DNA of 64,000 bases, taken from the NCBI GenBank assembly GCA_947492185.1, contig CANLMR010000008.1:62001-126000 (forward strand), read 5' to 3'. Made by a program: the position numbers and the translations under genes. Positions 18,236 to 26,958 of this stretch are shown here, piece after piece (position 1 is the stretch's first letter; the number at the start of each line of letters is the position of its first letter). The notes beneath the pieces were generated by a model that was given only the letters and a program-made list of their open reading frames with translations, was not told the origin of the DNA and did no database searches. Source of the DNA: an uncultured Tenacibaculum sp. (GTDB lineage: Bacteria > Bacteroidota > Bacteroidia > Flavobacteriales > Flavobacteriaceae).

Positions 18236-18695
18236 TTTCTTGTGAGTTTATGGTTTCTAAAGTGGTTATTGATAAGCTATCAATCCAACCTGTTTTTTCG
18301 AAAGTTATAGTATTAAATATAAATCTAAACCCACAAGATCTTGATAGAAATCGTTCCTCAGGTGTATATTTAATAGTTAAAGTTGCAGTTTCGTTATCTG
18401 CTAAATTACCAGTAACTTCATTTCTTTTAAATGTATATATAGTTTCTGTTGCATTGGTATTTAAAGGAATAGCAATACTGTCAACTGATATATTAGTGTA
18501 TAAACTATCGGTTTTACTTTGAGCTATGACAGATAAACGTTGTGCAATTTTTAAATCTGTATTTACATCTTTATCATAAAATCTTAACACTAAATTAGGT
18601 GTAGGTGAGCTGAATTCACAAAAATCATCTTTCTCACAAGACGTAACAAAAGAAACAAAGACCAAACAAAAAATTAACTTTTTTAAGATTTTCAT
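18210..18695 (-). CDS. DUF6452 lipoprotein
   Basis: A 161-residue lipoprotein: the signal peptide ends with VTSCEKDD, with the lipid-modified Cys at residue 20. The mature part begins with a CEF(S) segment and is predicted mostly beta (LVLRFYDKDVNTDLK, TATLTIKYTPEERFLSRSCG). Two further Cys (in DDFCEF and SRSCGF) could form a disulphide. It starts 6 bases after the rlmD stop and overlaps the DUF6048 gene by 26 bases. Probably a partner of that barrel in the envelope; this is inferred from linkage only. Confidence 0.8.
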   Translation of the reverse strand: MKILKKLIFCLVFVSFVTSCEKDDFCEFSSPTPNLVLRFYDKDVNTDLKIAQRLSVIAQSKTDSLYTNISVDSIAIPLNTNATETIYTFKRNEVTGNLADNETATLTIKYTPEERFLSRSCGFRFIFNTITFEKTGWIDSLSITTLETINSQENAHVNIFH

Positions 18696-18701
18696 GTAAA
18701 C

Positions 18702-20153
18702 TTATTTTTCAAACAATACTACAGTTTCTATATGAGATGTATGTGGAAATTGATCAACTAAACTAATCTTTTTTAAGTTATATCCCGCTTCAATTAATTG
18801 CTCTGTATCTCTTGCTTGAGTTGCTGGGTTACAAGATACATAAACCATTCTATCTGCATTTAGATTTATGATTTTTTTAAGTGTTTTTGGAGCAATTCCA
18901 GCTCTAGCTGGATCTAAAATTATCGTTCTAATTTTATTTTTAAATTCAGGATGTTCGAATAAGAATTTTCCAACATCAGCAGCATAAAACTCAACACCTT
19001 CTATGTTGTTTCTTTTGGCATTTTTCTTTGCGTCAGCAATAGCAGAAGCTACAATATCAACACCAATAATTTTAGTGTTACTTCCTTTTGAGGCTAAAAT
19101 TTGACCAATAGTTCCTGTTCCGCAGAATAAATCCATAACAACAGTGTTATCTATAGCTTCTTTATTTTCTAAAGCATAATCAATTACTTTAGAATATAGT
19201 TTTTCAGCAGATTTTGGATTCGTTTGGAAAAAGCTTTTCATACTGATTTCAAAATTCAAACCTAGGAGCTCTTCTACAATTTTATCTTTTCCGTAAACTA
19301 ATTGGATACTTCCAGAAGTTGCAATGGTTCTATCGCCAATTTCATCATTAATTGTATGTAATAATCCAGCTACACGATCTCCAAAAAGTTCTACTAAATA
19401 ATTCGCGAATTTATCAAGGTTGAATTTATCTAAATCTCCAGAAGTAGTTACTAAATTGAATAGTAATTCATTTGTTTTATATGATTTTCTAACTACAAAA
19501 TATCTAAAAAAACCTTCTTTTCTAGGTCCATGCCAAGGAGCTAATCCTGTTTTCTCACAGTAGGTTTTTATATTCTTGATATTATCCTCAACGGCTTTAT
19601 CAAATAAACCAGAATCTTTTTCGAGATTTACACCCATCCACCAAACACCACGTTTTTTAAAACCAAGTGTAAATTCATCTACATCGGTATTTTTTACGCT
19701 ATCAAAACCAATTGCAGAGAAACTGTATTCCATTTTATTTCTATAATGAAATAGGTTTGGGGAACTCACAAACTCATCAAATAAATTTTCAATATTAGCA
19801 ACTTTACCGATTCTTTTAAATAAATCTAAGGTACTTGTATGTTTGTAATTATGTTGTTTTTCTATAGGTAATTTGATGTAAGGCGCACCTGGGATTTCTT
19901 GATAATCCATTGCAATTTCATCCTCAGAAGGCTTAAGAACTTCAACTAATTTGCATTCAGCATATTTCTTTTGAGATTTTGTTACACGTGCTTTTACCAA
20001 TTGTCCTGGTAATGTGTTTGGGACAAAAACTACAAATTCACCTAACTCAGATCGTATTTTACCAATACCTTTTCCACCAAAAGCATAATCTTCAATTAGT
20101 AACTCAATTACTTCTCCTCGTTTTACAAATTTATTGCGTTCTCTTCTTGGCAT
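18702..20153 (-). CDS. rlmD: 23S rRNA (uracil-C5)-methyltransferase, RlmD type, without Fe-S cysteines
   Basis: SAM-dependent formation of 5-methyluridine in 23S rRNA (U1939 in E. coli numbering). A TRAM domain occupies about residues 10-70. The methyltransferase half shows FFQTNPKSAEKLY, the SAM motif DLFCGTGTIGQIL, DPARAGIAPKTLKKI, and the catalytic Cys in YVSCNPATQARD. The length of 483 residues is slightly longer than E. coli RlmD (433). The four cysteines that hold the [4Fe-4S] cluster in E. coli RlmD are missing: where CGGC is expected the protein reads GAPYIKLPIEKQ. The site could differ, because related cluster-free enzymes such as RlmCD modify more than one uridine. It heads an operon with DUF6452 and DUF6048. 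Confidence 0.9.
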   Translation of the reverse strand: MPRRERNKFVKRGEVIELLIEDYAFGGKGIGKIRSELGEFVVFVPNTLPGQLVKARVTKSQKKYAECKLVEVLKPSEDEIAMDYQEIPGAPYIKLPIEKQHNYKHTSTLDLFKRIGKVANIENLFDEFVSSPNLFHYRNKMEYSFSAIGFDSVKNTDVDEFTLGFKKRGVWWMGVNLEKDSGLFDKAVEDNIKNIKTYCEKTGLAPWHGPRKEGFFRYFVVRKSYKTNELLFNLVTTSGDLDKFNLDKFANYLVELFGDRVAGLLHTINDEIGDRTIATSGSIQLVYGKDKIVEELLGLNFEISMKSFFQTNPKSAEKLYSKVIDYALENKEAIDNTVVMDLFCGTGTIGQILASKGSNTKIIGVDIVASAIADAKKNAKRNNIEGVEFYAADVGKFLFEHPEFKNKIRTIILDPARAGIAPKTLKKIINLNADRMVYVSCNPATQARDTEQLIEAGYNLKKISLVDQFPHTSHIETVVLFEK

Positions 20154-20216
20154 CTATAATAATTTTAAGGAAAGCAAAATTAGTAAAACTTAGTAGTTTA
20201 AAACTTCCTTTAAAAT

Positions 20217-20244
20217 AAAAAATCGCCCTTAAGGACGATTTTTA
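20217..20244 (-). terminator. Terminator downstream of the small lipoprotein gene
   Basis: AAAAATCG and CGATTTTT enclose CCTTAAGG, itself self-complementary. The stem with A/T flanks is 20 bases after the minus-strand lipoprotein stop, upstream of rlmD. Confidence 0.75.
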
Positions 20245-20264
20245 TTAATATTTAAAGATTGGTT

Positions 20265-20618
20265 TTAGTCTCTTGGAGTAGATGTAATTACAATTGCGTC
20301 TTCACTGTTTACAGTAATTGTATAATCTTCACAATGATTTACGGTTACAGTTTCTACTAATTCCTGTCCACTTTTTAAAACAACTGTGTAAGTTATTTCT
20401 CCTGGAGCATAACTAGTAGTAGCAGAAGAACTATTAGGAGTAATATTGTTAATGTTTTCAGTGTTTCCTCCAGAAGTTTTAACTTGAACGCTAACTTCAT
20501 CTGTACCTAAATTTGTAACTTTTGCTGTTGGATTTTCATTGTCACACCCAGAACAACTTTGTAAAAAAACAGTTAGAGTAATTAAAAAAACAGGGGCGAT
20601 TTTTTTTAATAAATTCAT
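20265..20618 (-). CDS. Small lipoprotein of unknown function
   Basis: 117 residues, with a signal peptide and lipobox LQSCSGC near residue 22. The mature part is Thr/Ser/Asn-rich and beta in character (AKVTNLGTDEVSVQVKTSGG), which suggests a small immunoglobulin-like envelope protein. One further Cys is in NHCEDYT. It is monocistronic and divergent from the ECF sigma gene across a 144-base gap, so it could be a target of that sigma factor, but no promoter evidence supports this. Confidence 0.75.
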   Translation of the reverse strand: MNLLKKIAPVFLITLTVFLQSCSGCDNENPTAKVTNLGTDEVSVQVKTSGGNTENINNITPNSSSATTSYAPGEITYTVVLKSGQELVETVTVNHCEDYTITVNSEDAIVITSTPRD

Positions 20619-20762
20619 AGTTTGTAAATTAATGTTAATATAAAATCTACTTTTTAAGACACTGATTTTGAGATAATGTCACTAAGTAGAATATTTTACA
20701 ATATACTTTTTTTTTTTTGAACCTTTTTATTTTTTAATCGTCTATACTATGAATTCTAACTA

Positions 20763-21326
20763 ATGAGAAAAAAGGATAAAGAAATAGATGCAAAATTAAT
20801 TTTTGACTATCAATCTGGGAAGTCTACAGCATTTATTGCATTAGTAAAACGTTGGCATGTTCGGTTTTGTAAACTAGCTCATTTTTATGTAAAAGATCGA
20901 GATATAGCTAAAGATGTAGCTCAGGAAAGTTGGACTATTATTTACAATAAACTTGATGATTTGAAAGATCCGATGAAATTCAAAAGTTGGGCAATTAGTA
21001 TTGTAAATAGAAAAGCACTCGATTTTTTGAGAGCACAACAACGTGAACAAAAAAGAAAAGCTGAGTATAAAGTTTCATTATCAAATAATCAGATTGATAA
21101 AGAAGATGATAAAGAAGAAGTAAAAAATATTTTACTTAAAGAAATACAAAAACTAAGTAAAGAACATCAACAAGTTTTGCAGTTGTTTTATGTTGAAAGT
21201 TATTCATTAAAGGAAATAGGAAGTGTTATTGGGATTTCTGTTGGTACAACAAAGTCAAGGTTGTTTCATGCCAGAGAACAATTAAAAAAAGTAATAATAA
21301 AATATAGAAAAAATGGAAGAATTTAA
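20763..21326 (+). CDS. ECF-type RNA polymerase sigma factor
   Basis: 187 residues with the two sigma-70 domains of the extracytoplasmic-function group: region 2 around residues 25-95 (KDVAQESWTIIYNKL, then MKFKSWAISIVNRKALDFLR) and region 4 around 125-180 (HQQVLQLFYVESYSLKEIGS and the recognition helix GISVGTTKSRLFHAREQLKK). It directs RNA polymerase to a specific set of promoters. The next gene overlaps it by 14 bases and encodes a small two-helix membrane protein where an anti-sigma factor would normally be. The regulon is unknown. Confidence 0.92.
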   Translation: MRKKDKEIDAKLIFDYQSGKSTAFIALVKRWHVRFCKLAHFYVKDRDIAKDVAQESWTIIYNKLDDLKDPMKFKSWAISIVNRKALDFLRAQQREQKRKAEYKVSLSNNQIDKEDDKEEVKNILLKEIQKLSKEHQQVLQLFYVESYSLKEIGSVIGISVGTTKSRLFHAREQLKKVIIKYRKNGRI

Positions 21327-21693
21327 AGATTTAGATGAGTTGATAAAAGAAACATTAACTAAAGAAGAAGCAAAGTTTTACGATGAACTTGAAGAACAAA
21401 ACTTATGGCAAATGATGTTTGGCATATTTAAAGGGAAAAACAGCTTGATTACTGTTTTAATAGTAATTGTTCAATTACTTTGGTTTGGTGTATTTGTTTA
21501 TTGTGCAATTCAGTTTTTTAATGCTACCGAAACAAATGATTTAATTCGCTGGGGAATTTTTGGCTCTTTAAGTATAATGGCTTCTTCAATGTTAAAATTT
21601 TATACTTGGATGCAAATGGATAAAAAAGCACTATTGAGAGAAATTAAACGATTGGAATTATTATTACTATCAATAAAAAAAGAAAAAAAATGA
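21313..21693 (+). CDS. DUF6768 membrane protein, candidate anti-sigma partner
   Basis: 126 residues: an acidic cytoplasmic N-terminus of about 48 residues (MEEFKDLDELIKETLTKEE), two membrane helices (about 50-73 and 80-97), and a basic, leucine-rich C-terminal helix (LLREIKRLELLLLSIKK). It overlaps the sigma gene by 14 bases, so the products are made together. I assign it to DUF6768. It lacks a zinc-binding ZAS motif, so if it is an anti-sigma factor it is not of the usual kind. A strong terminator follows. Confidence 0.8.
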   Translation: MEEFKDLDELIKETLTKEEAKFYDELEEQNLWQMMFGIFKGKNSLITVLIVIVQLLWFGVFVYCAIQFFNATETNDLIRWGIFGSLSIMASSMLKFYTWMQMDKKALLREIKRLELLLLSIKKEKK

Positions 21694-21700
21694 ATTATAA

Positions 21701-21725
21701 AAAAGCGCCTAAATTAGGCGCTTTT
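21701..21725. terminator. Bidirectional terminator
   Basis: AAAAGCGCCT and AGGCGCTTTT form a perfect ten-base-pair stem around AAATT between convergent genes, so it serves both. Confidence 0.92.
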
Positions 21726-21746
21726 TGAATAATAAATTTTACAATT

Positions 21747-22904
21747 TTATTTTTTATTAAATCGATTTAAGATTTTTTCCATTTGTTTTCCAGCTGCTTC
21801 TCGTCCACCTAAACCAAAAGATAAAACTATTGTTAAAGCAACAGCTCCTAATGTAATTCCAAAAGCAAGATTAATTATATCATCGGCTATTCCCATTCTT
21901 CGCAATCCAATTGCTAAGAATATAGCTAATATTGCAATTCTTATAATATTTGCAATAAAAGGATTATCGTCTGATTTTAAGAAGTTCTTAGAGGCTAAAT
22001 TTGCAATCCAATTTCCTATTGCAAGAATAAGTAAACCAAAAATTATATTTCCTCCAAGTTCAACAATAGTGCTCATCATTTCTGAGAGTTTTGTAAACTC
22101 AAGTTTATCTATAGCAGTCATTAATCCAAATAAAATAATGAATGCATATACAATATTAGAAACTAACATTTCTACATTAGCCTTACCTGTTAAAGAATTT
22201 AAACCTGCTTTTTTCATAAATTCATTAATGTTTAAACTGCCTAATAAATCTCTTAGTAATTCACTTAAATATCTACCTCCAATAACAAAAAGAATCATAA
22301 TTAGAGTAGCTACTAATACTTTAGGTATCGCAAGGAAAAAGCTTTGTAGCATTTCACTAGCAGGAGCCGAAATAGCTTCAAAATTTAAAATGTTTAAAGC
22401 GACAATTAAAAGAGGAATAAAAATAAAAATAAAAACTATTTTCTTTAGTATGTCAATTAAATTAAGGTTTTCAGGTAATCTTAATTTTGGAGTAAATTTT
22501 TGTATTGTTTCACCTGAAAGTTCAACCAATTCCGATACAATAGTAGCAAGCATATAACCAATGTATCCTACTAATGAAGCACCAATAATATTTGGGATAA
22601 AGTTTGTGAAGCCTTTTAGTAAGTCCTTCACAGGTTCTAAGACGCTTGTCATACCAAGTTTTTCTAAGGCAAGCATAAATACAAGTATCATAACTAGATA
22701 GTAAACTAATTTACTAATTAAATTACCTAGATTTACTTTATCATTATTTAACTTTTTGTCTATTTCTGTTTTTGAAAATATTTTTTTAATAAGTTTTCTA
22801 ACCATTCCAGCAATGAGCCATCCTAGAATAATTATAATAAGCGCGCTTAAAGGTCCGCCAAATGATCCAGTAATGTCGTTAAAAGTGTTTAAGATTTTTT
22901 CCAT
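21747..22904 (-). CDS. MscS-related membrane protein with conserved TM-helix repeats
   Basis: 385 residues with about eight to ten hydrophobic helices in two or more repeats of the conserved TM-helix unit (for example LIIIILGWLIAGMVRKLIKK near residues 20-40 and ILAIGNWIANLASKNFL later). The C-terminal GLGGREAAGKQMEKIL recalls the end of the pore helix in mechanosensitive channel proteins, but there is no cytoplasmic MscS beta/vestibule domain. Annotation as a mechanosensitive ion channel family protein is reasonable; channel function is an inference. It is monocistronic. Confidence 0.82.
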   Translation of the reverse strand: MEKILNTFNDITGSFGGPLSALIIIILGWLIAGMVRKLIKKIFSKTEIDKKLNNDKVNLGNLISKLVYYLVMILVFMLALEKLGMTSVLEPVKDLLKGFTNFIPNIIGASLVGYIGYMLATIVSELVELSGETIQKFTPKLRLPENLNLIDILKKIVFIFIFIPLLIVALNILNFEAISAPASEMLQSFFLAIPKVLVATLIMILFVIGGRYLSELLRDLLGSLNINEFMKKAGLNSLTGKANVEMLVSNIVYAFIILFGLMTAIDKLEFTKLSEMMSTIVELGGNIIFGLLILAIGNWIANLASKNFLKSDDNPFIANIIRIAILAIFLAIGLRRMGIADDIINLAFGITLGAVALTIVLSFGLGGREAAGKQMEKILNRFNKK

Positions 22905-23033
22905 TTTTTTTCAGTTGATTTTTTATTAATACACTTATTTAGACTCTATAACACTTTAAAAGTCACTATTAGGAAGTAATACTTGAGTAAGTTTATAAAA
23001 AAATGAATTTTATTTTCCGTTACGATTTTAATC

Positions 23034-23134
23034 TTCATAAATTGCGCATCTCTTAGGGATGATTTCTCTCCCACGCTGCTTTTTCGAAGCTCTTCGAAAG
23101 AATAAAGGTAGAGTAGGAATGGTTATTTTATGAA
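23034..23134. repeat. Palindrome-bounded non-coding element upstream of rocD
   Basis: A segment of about 100 bases that differs in texture from its surroundings (more G and C). Its ends are inverted copies, TTCATAAA (23034-23041) and TTTATGAA (23127-23134). Inside are a short hairpin TTTCGAA-GCTC-TTCGAAA and a GGGA/TCCC pair. It has no coding potential. It may be a small dispersed repeat or a structured leader of rocD, whose start is 20 bases on. The rest of the 22905-23154 gap is AT-rich with nothing else seen. Confidence 0.45.
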
Positions 23135-23154
23135 TTTTTTAAAAAATTAAGGAA

Positions 23155-24399
23155 ATGGCTGTTTTAGAAAAATTAACGTCACAGCAAGCAATCGATTTAG
23201 AAAACAAGTATGGTGCCCATAACTACCATCCGTTACCAGTAGTATTGAGTAAAGGAGAAGGAGTATATGTTTGGGATGTAGAAGGAAAGAAATATTACGA
23301 TTTCCTTTCAGCGTATTCTGCGGTTAATCAAGGACATTGTCATCCAAAAATTGTGGATGCAATGGTAAATCAAGCAAAAACTTTAACCTTAACATCTCGA
23401 GCATTTTATAATGATATGTTAGGACAGTATGAAAAATTTGCTACAGAGTATTTTGGTTTTGATAAGTTATTACCAATGAATACAGGAGCAGAAGCTGTTG
23501 AAACCGCATTGAAAATATGTAGAAAGTGGGCTTATGAAGTAAAAGGAATTGATGAGAATAAAGCGGAAATTATTGTATGTAAGAATAATTTCCACGGAAG
23601 AACTACAACAATTATTTCATTTTCAAATGACCCTGTAGCACGTAAAAACTTTGGTCCTTTTACAAATGGATTTATAAAGATTGAGTACGATAACTTACAG
23701 GCTTTAGAAGAAGCATTAGAGAATAATAAGAATGTAGCTGGTTTCATGGCTGAGCCAATTCAAGGGGAAGCTGGGGTTTATGTTCCTTCTGAAGGATATT
23801 TAGCAGCGGCGAAATCATTATGTGAAAAACATAATGTATTATTTATTGCTGATGAAGTACAAACAGGAATTGCTAGAACGGGACAATTATTAGCTGTTAA
23901 TCATGAAAATGTACAGCCAGATATTTTAATATTAGGTAAAGCATTAAGTGGAGGAGCGTATCCAGTATCTGCTGTGTTAGCAAATGATGATATAATGAAT
24001 GTAATTCGTCCTGGTAATCACGGTTCTACTTTTGGAGGAAATCCAATTGCAGCTGCTGTAGCTATTGCTGCTTTAGAAGTGGTAAAAGATGAGAATTTAG
24101 CAGAAAATGCAAATCGTTTAGGGAAAATTTTCCGTGAAGAAATAGGGAAATTAGTAGAAGAAACAAAATTAGTTACTTTGGTAAGAGGTAAAGGATTGTT
24201 AAATGCGGTAGTAATTAACGATTCTGAAGAAAGTGATACTGCTTGGAATATTTGTATGAAATTACGTGATAACGGTTTGTTAGCGAAGCCAACTCACGGT
24301 AATATCATTAGATTTGCTCCACCTTTAGTAATGAATGAAGAGCAATTGATGGATTGCGTTTCAATTATAAAGAAAACAATTTTAGAATTTGATAAATAA
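23155..24399 (+). CDS. rocD: Ornithine--oxo-acid aminotransferase
   Basis: PLP enzyme that converts ornithine and 2-oxoglutarate to glutamate-5-semialdehyde and glutamate, in arginine catabolism and proline synthesis. 414 residues, class III aminotransferase. Motifs: [17 protein letters not shown] for the PLP phosphate site, [12 protein letters not shown] with the conserved Asp, and the PLP lysine in [24 protein letters not shown] is typical of ornithine aminotransferases. The gene is monocistronic with a tight terminator. Confidence 0.93.
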   Translation: MAVLEKLTSQQAIDLENKYGAHNYHPLPVVLSKGEGVYVWDVEGKKYYDFLSAYSAVNQGHCHPKIVDAMVNQAKTLTLTSRAFYNDMLGQYEKFATEYFGFDKLLPMNTGAEAVETALKICRKWAYEVKGIDENKAEIIVCKNNFHGRTTTIISFSNDPVARKNFGPFTNGFIKIEYDNLQALEEALENNKNVAGFMAEPIQGEAGVYVPSEGYLAAAKSLCEKHNVLFIADEVQTGIARTGQLLAVNHENVQPDILILGKALSGGAYPVSAVLANDDIMNVIRPGNHGSTFGGNPIAAAVAIAALEVVKDENLAENANRLGKIFREEIGKLVEETKLVTLVRGKGLLNAVVINDSEESDTAWNICMKLRDNGLLAKPTHGNIIRFAPPLVMNEEQLMDCVSIIKKTILEFDK

Positions 24400-24401
24400 A
24401 A

Positions 24402-24424
24402 AAAGCGGCTAAGCCGCTTTTTTT
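24402..24424. terminator. Bidirectional terminator after rocD
   Basis: AAAGCGGCT and AGCCGCTTT pair almost without a loop, flanked by A and T runs. It lies between rocD and the convergent CCC-motif gene, whose stop codon overlaps the T-run. Confidence 0.9.
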
Positions 24425-24758
24425 ATTGTAAATCGTTTATTCGTTCTTGCATTAATTCAGGGTTTTGCATCGCATCCCATCCAAAATAAGATATAGCCCA
24501 AAGTACATAAAGTAAAAATAAGGTACTTAATACAATCCCAATAATAGCTAAAATTCTACCAGTATTTAAATTAGAGTAGTTTTCATAAACACTAGGATTT
24601 TTATCATATAATTCTTTATCTTGTTTATATAATACTAGTGCAATAACTCCAATAATAATTCCTAAAACTCCATAACAGCAACAGGTAAGTATAGATAATA
24701 TACCTAAAATTAAGACAGGTGTTGCATTAGGTAATTTTCTTTGTTCAAATTCAAACAT
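24423..24758 (-). CDS. CCC-motif (DUF4190-like) membrane protein
   Basis: 111 residues with two membrane helix groups: one around residues 13-43, containing ILTCCCYGVLGIIIG with three adjacent Cys, and one around 70-90. The loop between them is charged (YKQDKELYDKNPSVYENYS). Small CCC-motif proteins of this kind are frequent in Flavobacteriia; no role is known to me. It lies 15 bases after the DUF2752 gene and closes the four-gene run that begins at 26488. Confidence 0.8.
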   Translation of the reverse strand: MFEFEQRKLPNATPVLILGILSILTCCCYGVLGIIIGVIALVLYKQDKELYDKNPSVYENYSNLNTGRILAIIGIVLSTLFLLYVLWAISYFGWDAMQNPELMQERINDLQ

Positions 24759-24773
24759 AAAATAGTGTCTTTA

Positions 24774-25082
24774 TTAGCTTAATAGTTTATTCATTTTTAT
24801 AATGTAGGCTATAGTAATAACAGCAACATTTATAATTGCCAAAATAATTAAAATTTTAGAAGTAATTTTTTTCTTTGAAAGGAAATGAAATATAATAGCA
24901 ATTACAAAAAAAATAGATGTGTAAATAGCGGGAAACATATTAAAAGCATTTTTAAATTCTCCTTTAGATACTAATACCACTGACCTTTGTAATCCACAAC
25001 CAGGACAATCAAAACCAAACATTTTTTTGTTTAGACATGGCAACATGTAATCTTCAGTTTTCTTAGTAGTAGGATTGTTCAT
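24774..25082 (-). CDS. DUF2752 membrane protein
   Basis: 102 residues with the family signature MFGFDCPGCGLQRSVV, a CxxC-type pair near residue 25, followed by two hydrophobic helices (about 50-70 and 75-95). The CPGCG pair could bind metal or be redox active, but no function is established. It starts 10 bases after the VOC gene and precedes the CCC-motif gene, a pairing that looks conserved in flavobacteria. Confidence 0.85.
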   Translation of the reverse strand: MNNPTTKKTEDYMLPCLNKKMFGFDCPGCGLQRSVVLVSKGEFKNAFNMFPAIYTSIFFVIAIIFHFLSKKKITSKILIILAIINVAVITIAYIIKMNKLLS

Positions 25083-25092
25083 TATATGCTTT

Positions 25093-25467
25093 TTAGATTT
25101 TCCAAGGTGGATTTAATCTGTTTTCTCCTGCAAAAAATAGGATTAGTTGATTTCCATCCAAATCTTTTAATCTTGCCTCTCTCCAAAGCCAAGTTTGATC
25201 TTTAGGCTCATAATCAAATTCAATTCCTTTTTCTTTTAAATTTTTAACTTGCCCATTTAAGTCATCACATTCGAAGTACACATAAACTCCATCTCCTTTT
25301 GGTAATTCTTCGACTAAATGAATAGAAAATGTTGAATTTCCATCTGGACATTCAAAACGAGCATAATGTGGTAATGCTTTTACAATAAGTTGTAAGCCTA
25401 ACTTTTCATAAAAAGGAATAGATTTCGTTAAATCTAAAGAAGGAACTGTAATTTGATTTAAATTCAT
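25093..25467 (-). CDS. VOC (glyoxalase/bleomycin-resistance) family protein
   Basis: 124 residues with the paired beta-alpha-beta-beta-beta modules of the vicinal oxygen chelate fold: VPSLDLTKSIPFYEKLGLQL at the start and FEYEPKDQTWLWREARLKDLDG-like segments in the second half, ending at DGNQLILF. Members include glyoxalase I, dioxygenases and antibiotic-binding proteins; nothing here indicates which. It is 7 bases downstream of the lipoprotein gene. Confidence 0.85.
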   Translation of the reverse strand: MNLNQITVPSLDLTKSIPFYEKLGLQLIVKALPHYARFECPDGNSTFSIHLVEELPKGDGVYVYFECDDLNGQVKNLKEKGIEFDYEPKDQTWLWREARLKDLDGNQLILFFAGENRLNPPWKI

Positions 25468-25474
25468 GAAATTA

Positions 25475-26488
25475 TTATTCTACAAAGTCGGTATAAGCAA
25501 CTTTAAAGTATCCATCAGTAATTGTTCTTCCTGGTAATTTTGAGTTTTCAATATAAAAATTTCCTTCAATAGTATTTAAATCTTTATTATGACTTATTAT
25601 ACTTATAAATGTTTCATTGGATTGATCAGGATTGTTGGTGATTAAATCTTCAGAAAAATCAATTCTATTAACAAAACTAATACCTAAAGATTGGAAACTT
25701 CCATCAGGGATATACTTATATGTTTCTCCAGCTTCTACATCAGGTAACATTGAAATTTTAATTCTACCAAAATTATGATCATAACCTTCTACAGTAATTT
25801 TGTCAATACCAGATGAAGTAGATCTATAAGAGCCTGGAGCATCAGTGTTTTTAACATAGAATCTATATCCATCTACTCTTGAAGAAATTCTATCTGGGTT
25901 ATTATTAACTTGTTCAGTTTTGTCAAAATAAGGTAATGTAAAAGCACCATTTTTAATGTTTATGCTTTTTATATTTCCTAACATAGGATCAATCCATCTA
26001 AATAATGTCCCTTCAAAAGTTCCAGAAATTATTTTGTTTTCTGTGTCTAATTTAATGATATTAATTTCACCAACTTTAGAATTGCTTAATACGTTACAAG
26101 AATATACTCCTCCATATAGTTCTTGGGTGCCATTTGTGTTAGTATCATTTACATCAAAATATAATAAATTGGTTTCTAAATCATCTTGTGCAGTACCAAT
26201 AATATATTTACCTTCTTGAATGGTTTTGTCTAAAAAAAGTTCTCCAACAGTTAAACCGATAGTAGTTTCATCTGTTTGAACTGTAATAACTAGCTTTTTA
26301 TTATTAGTTAAAACAGCATCAAAGAAAATAGAATTAGGTGAGTTTTCAGTGTAATTAAAAACGTCACCATTGATGTCAGCTTTAAAAACTTTAGATTGTT
26401 GATCGATAGGGGTTTCATCTTCATTTTTTGAACAACTCCCCAAAATAAATACTCCAATAATGAATATTAAACTTGAAATTTTTTTCAT
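25475..26488 (-). CDS. Lipoprotein, DUF6252-like
   Basis: 337 residues. The signal peptide and lipobox ILGSCSKNEDE place the lipid-modified Cys near residue 19. The mature protein is beta-rich. The stretch SKVFKADINGDVFNYTENSP followed by TTIGLTVGELFLDKT and a later ISGTFEGTLF resemble DUF6252 proteins of Bacteroidota. No catalytic motif is visible. It is the first gene of the run down to 24423, and 80 bases follow the YbaB gene stop on the same strand. Confidence 0.7.
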   Translation of the reverse strand: MKKISSLIFIIGVFILGSCSKNEDETPIDQQSKVFKADINGDVFNYTENSPNSIFFDAVLTNNKKLVITVQTDETTIGLTVGELFLDKTIQEGKYIIGTAQDDLETNLLYFDVNDTNTNGTQELYGGVYSCNVLSNSKVGEINIIKLDTENKIISGTFEGTLFRWIDPMLGNIKSINIKNGAFTLPYFDKTEQVNNNPDRISSRVDGYRFYVKNTDAPGSYRSTSSGIDKITVEGYDHNFGRIKISMLPDVEAGETYKYIPDGSFQSLGISFVNRIDFSEDLITNNPDQSNETFISIISHNKDLNTIEGNFYIENSKLPGRTITDGYFKVAYTDFVE

Positions 26489-26568
26489 GTTTTTTAATTT
26501 GATGTTTAAAATGAAGTTCCTGACTTTAAAAAAAAGTTACTATATTTTTATATTATTATTTTATAAAC

Positions 26569-26892
26569 TTATTTGAACATATCCATTCCTGGAATATTAG
26601 GCATTCCACTTTTTGCAGCTACTGCCATTTCTTGTTCATTTATTTCTCCAGCCCTTTTTAATGCTTTATTTAAAGTTAGGATTAAATAATCTTCCAACTC
26701 TTCTACATCATTTAGTAAGCTTTCATTTACAGAAATAGCTTTAATTTCCCTATTAGCAGTAACGGTTACTTTAATACTTCCATCAGCACTTGCTTCATCT
26801 ATTAGTACTGTGTTTAAACGTTGTTTTGTTTCTTCAACTTTTTGTTGTGCTTGCTTAAGCTTATCCATCATTCCTGATAAATCTCCAAACAT
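26569..26892 (-). CDS. YbaB/EbfC nucleoid-associated protein
   Basis: 107 residues, the usual length for this DNA-binding family. The N-terminal helix is Gln/Lys-rich ([19 protein letters not shown]), the central strands read [20 protein letters not shown], and the tail is Met/Gly-rich ([13 protein letters not shown]), all standard for YbaB. The protein forms a tweezer-like dimer that binds DNA. It has no recR or dnaX neighbour here, unlike many bacteria. A possible -7 box (TAATTTTG on the minus strand, 26924-26931) lies upstream. Confidence 0.92.
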   Translation of the reverse strand: MFGDLSGMMDKLKQAQQKVEETKQRLNTVLIDEASADGSIKVTVTANREIKAISVNESLLNDVEELEDYLILTLNKALKRAGEINEQEMAVAAKSGMPNIPGMDMFK

Positions 26893-26958
26893 AAATTATA
26901 TGATTTAATAAATAATTACGTTACAAAATTACTACATTACTAAACCAAAATTAATCAA

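Noticed and set aside
21747..22904. A 162-residue frame on the plus strand opposite the MscS-related gene (22069-22557)
   Set aside because: No family match and low-complexity hydrophobic composition; it mirrors the real membrane gene.
23034..23134. A tRNA or known riboswitch in the structured element before rocD
   Set aside because: The stems do not form a cloverleaf and no conserved riboswitch core is seen.
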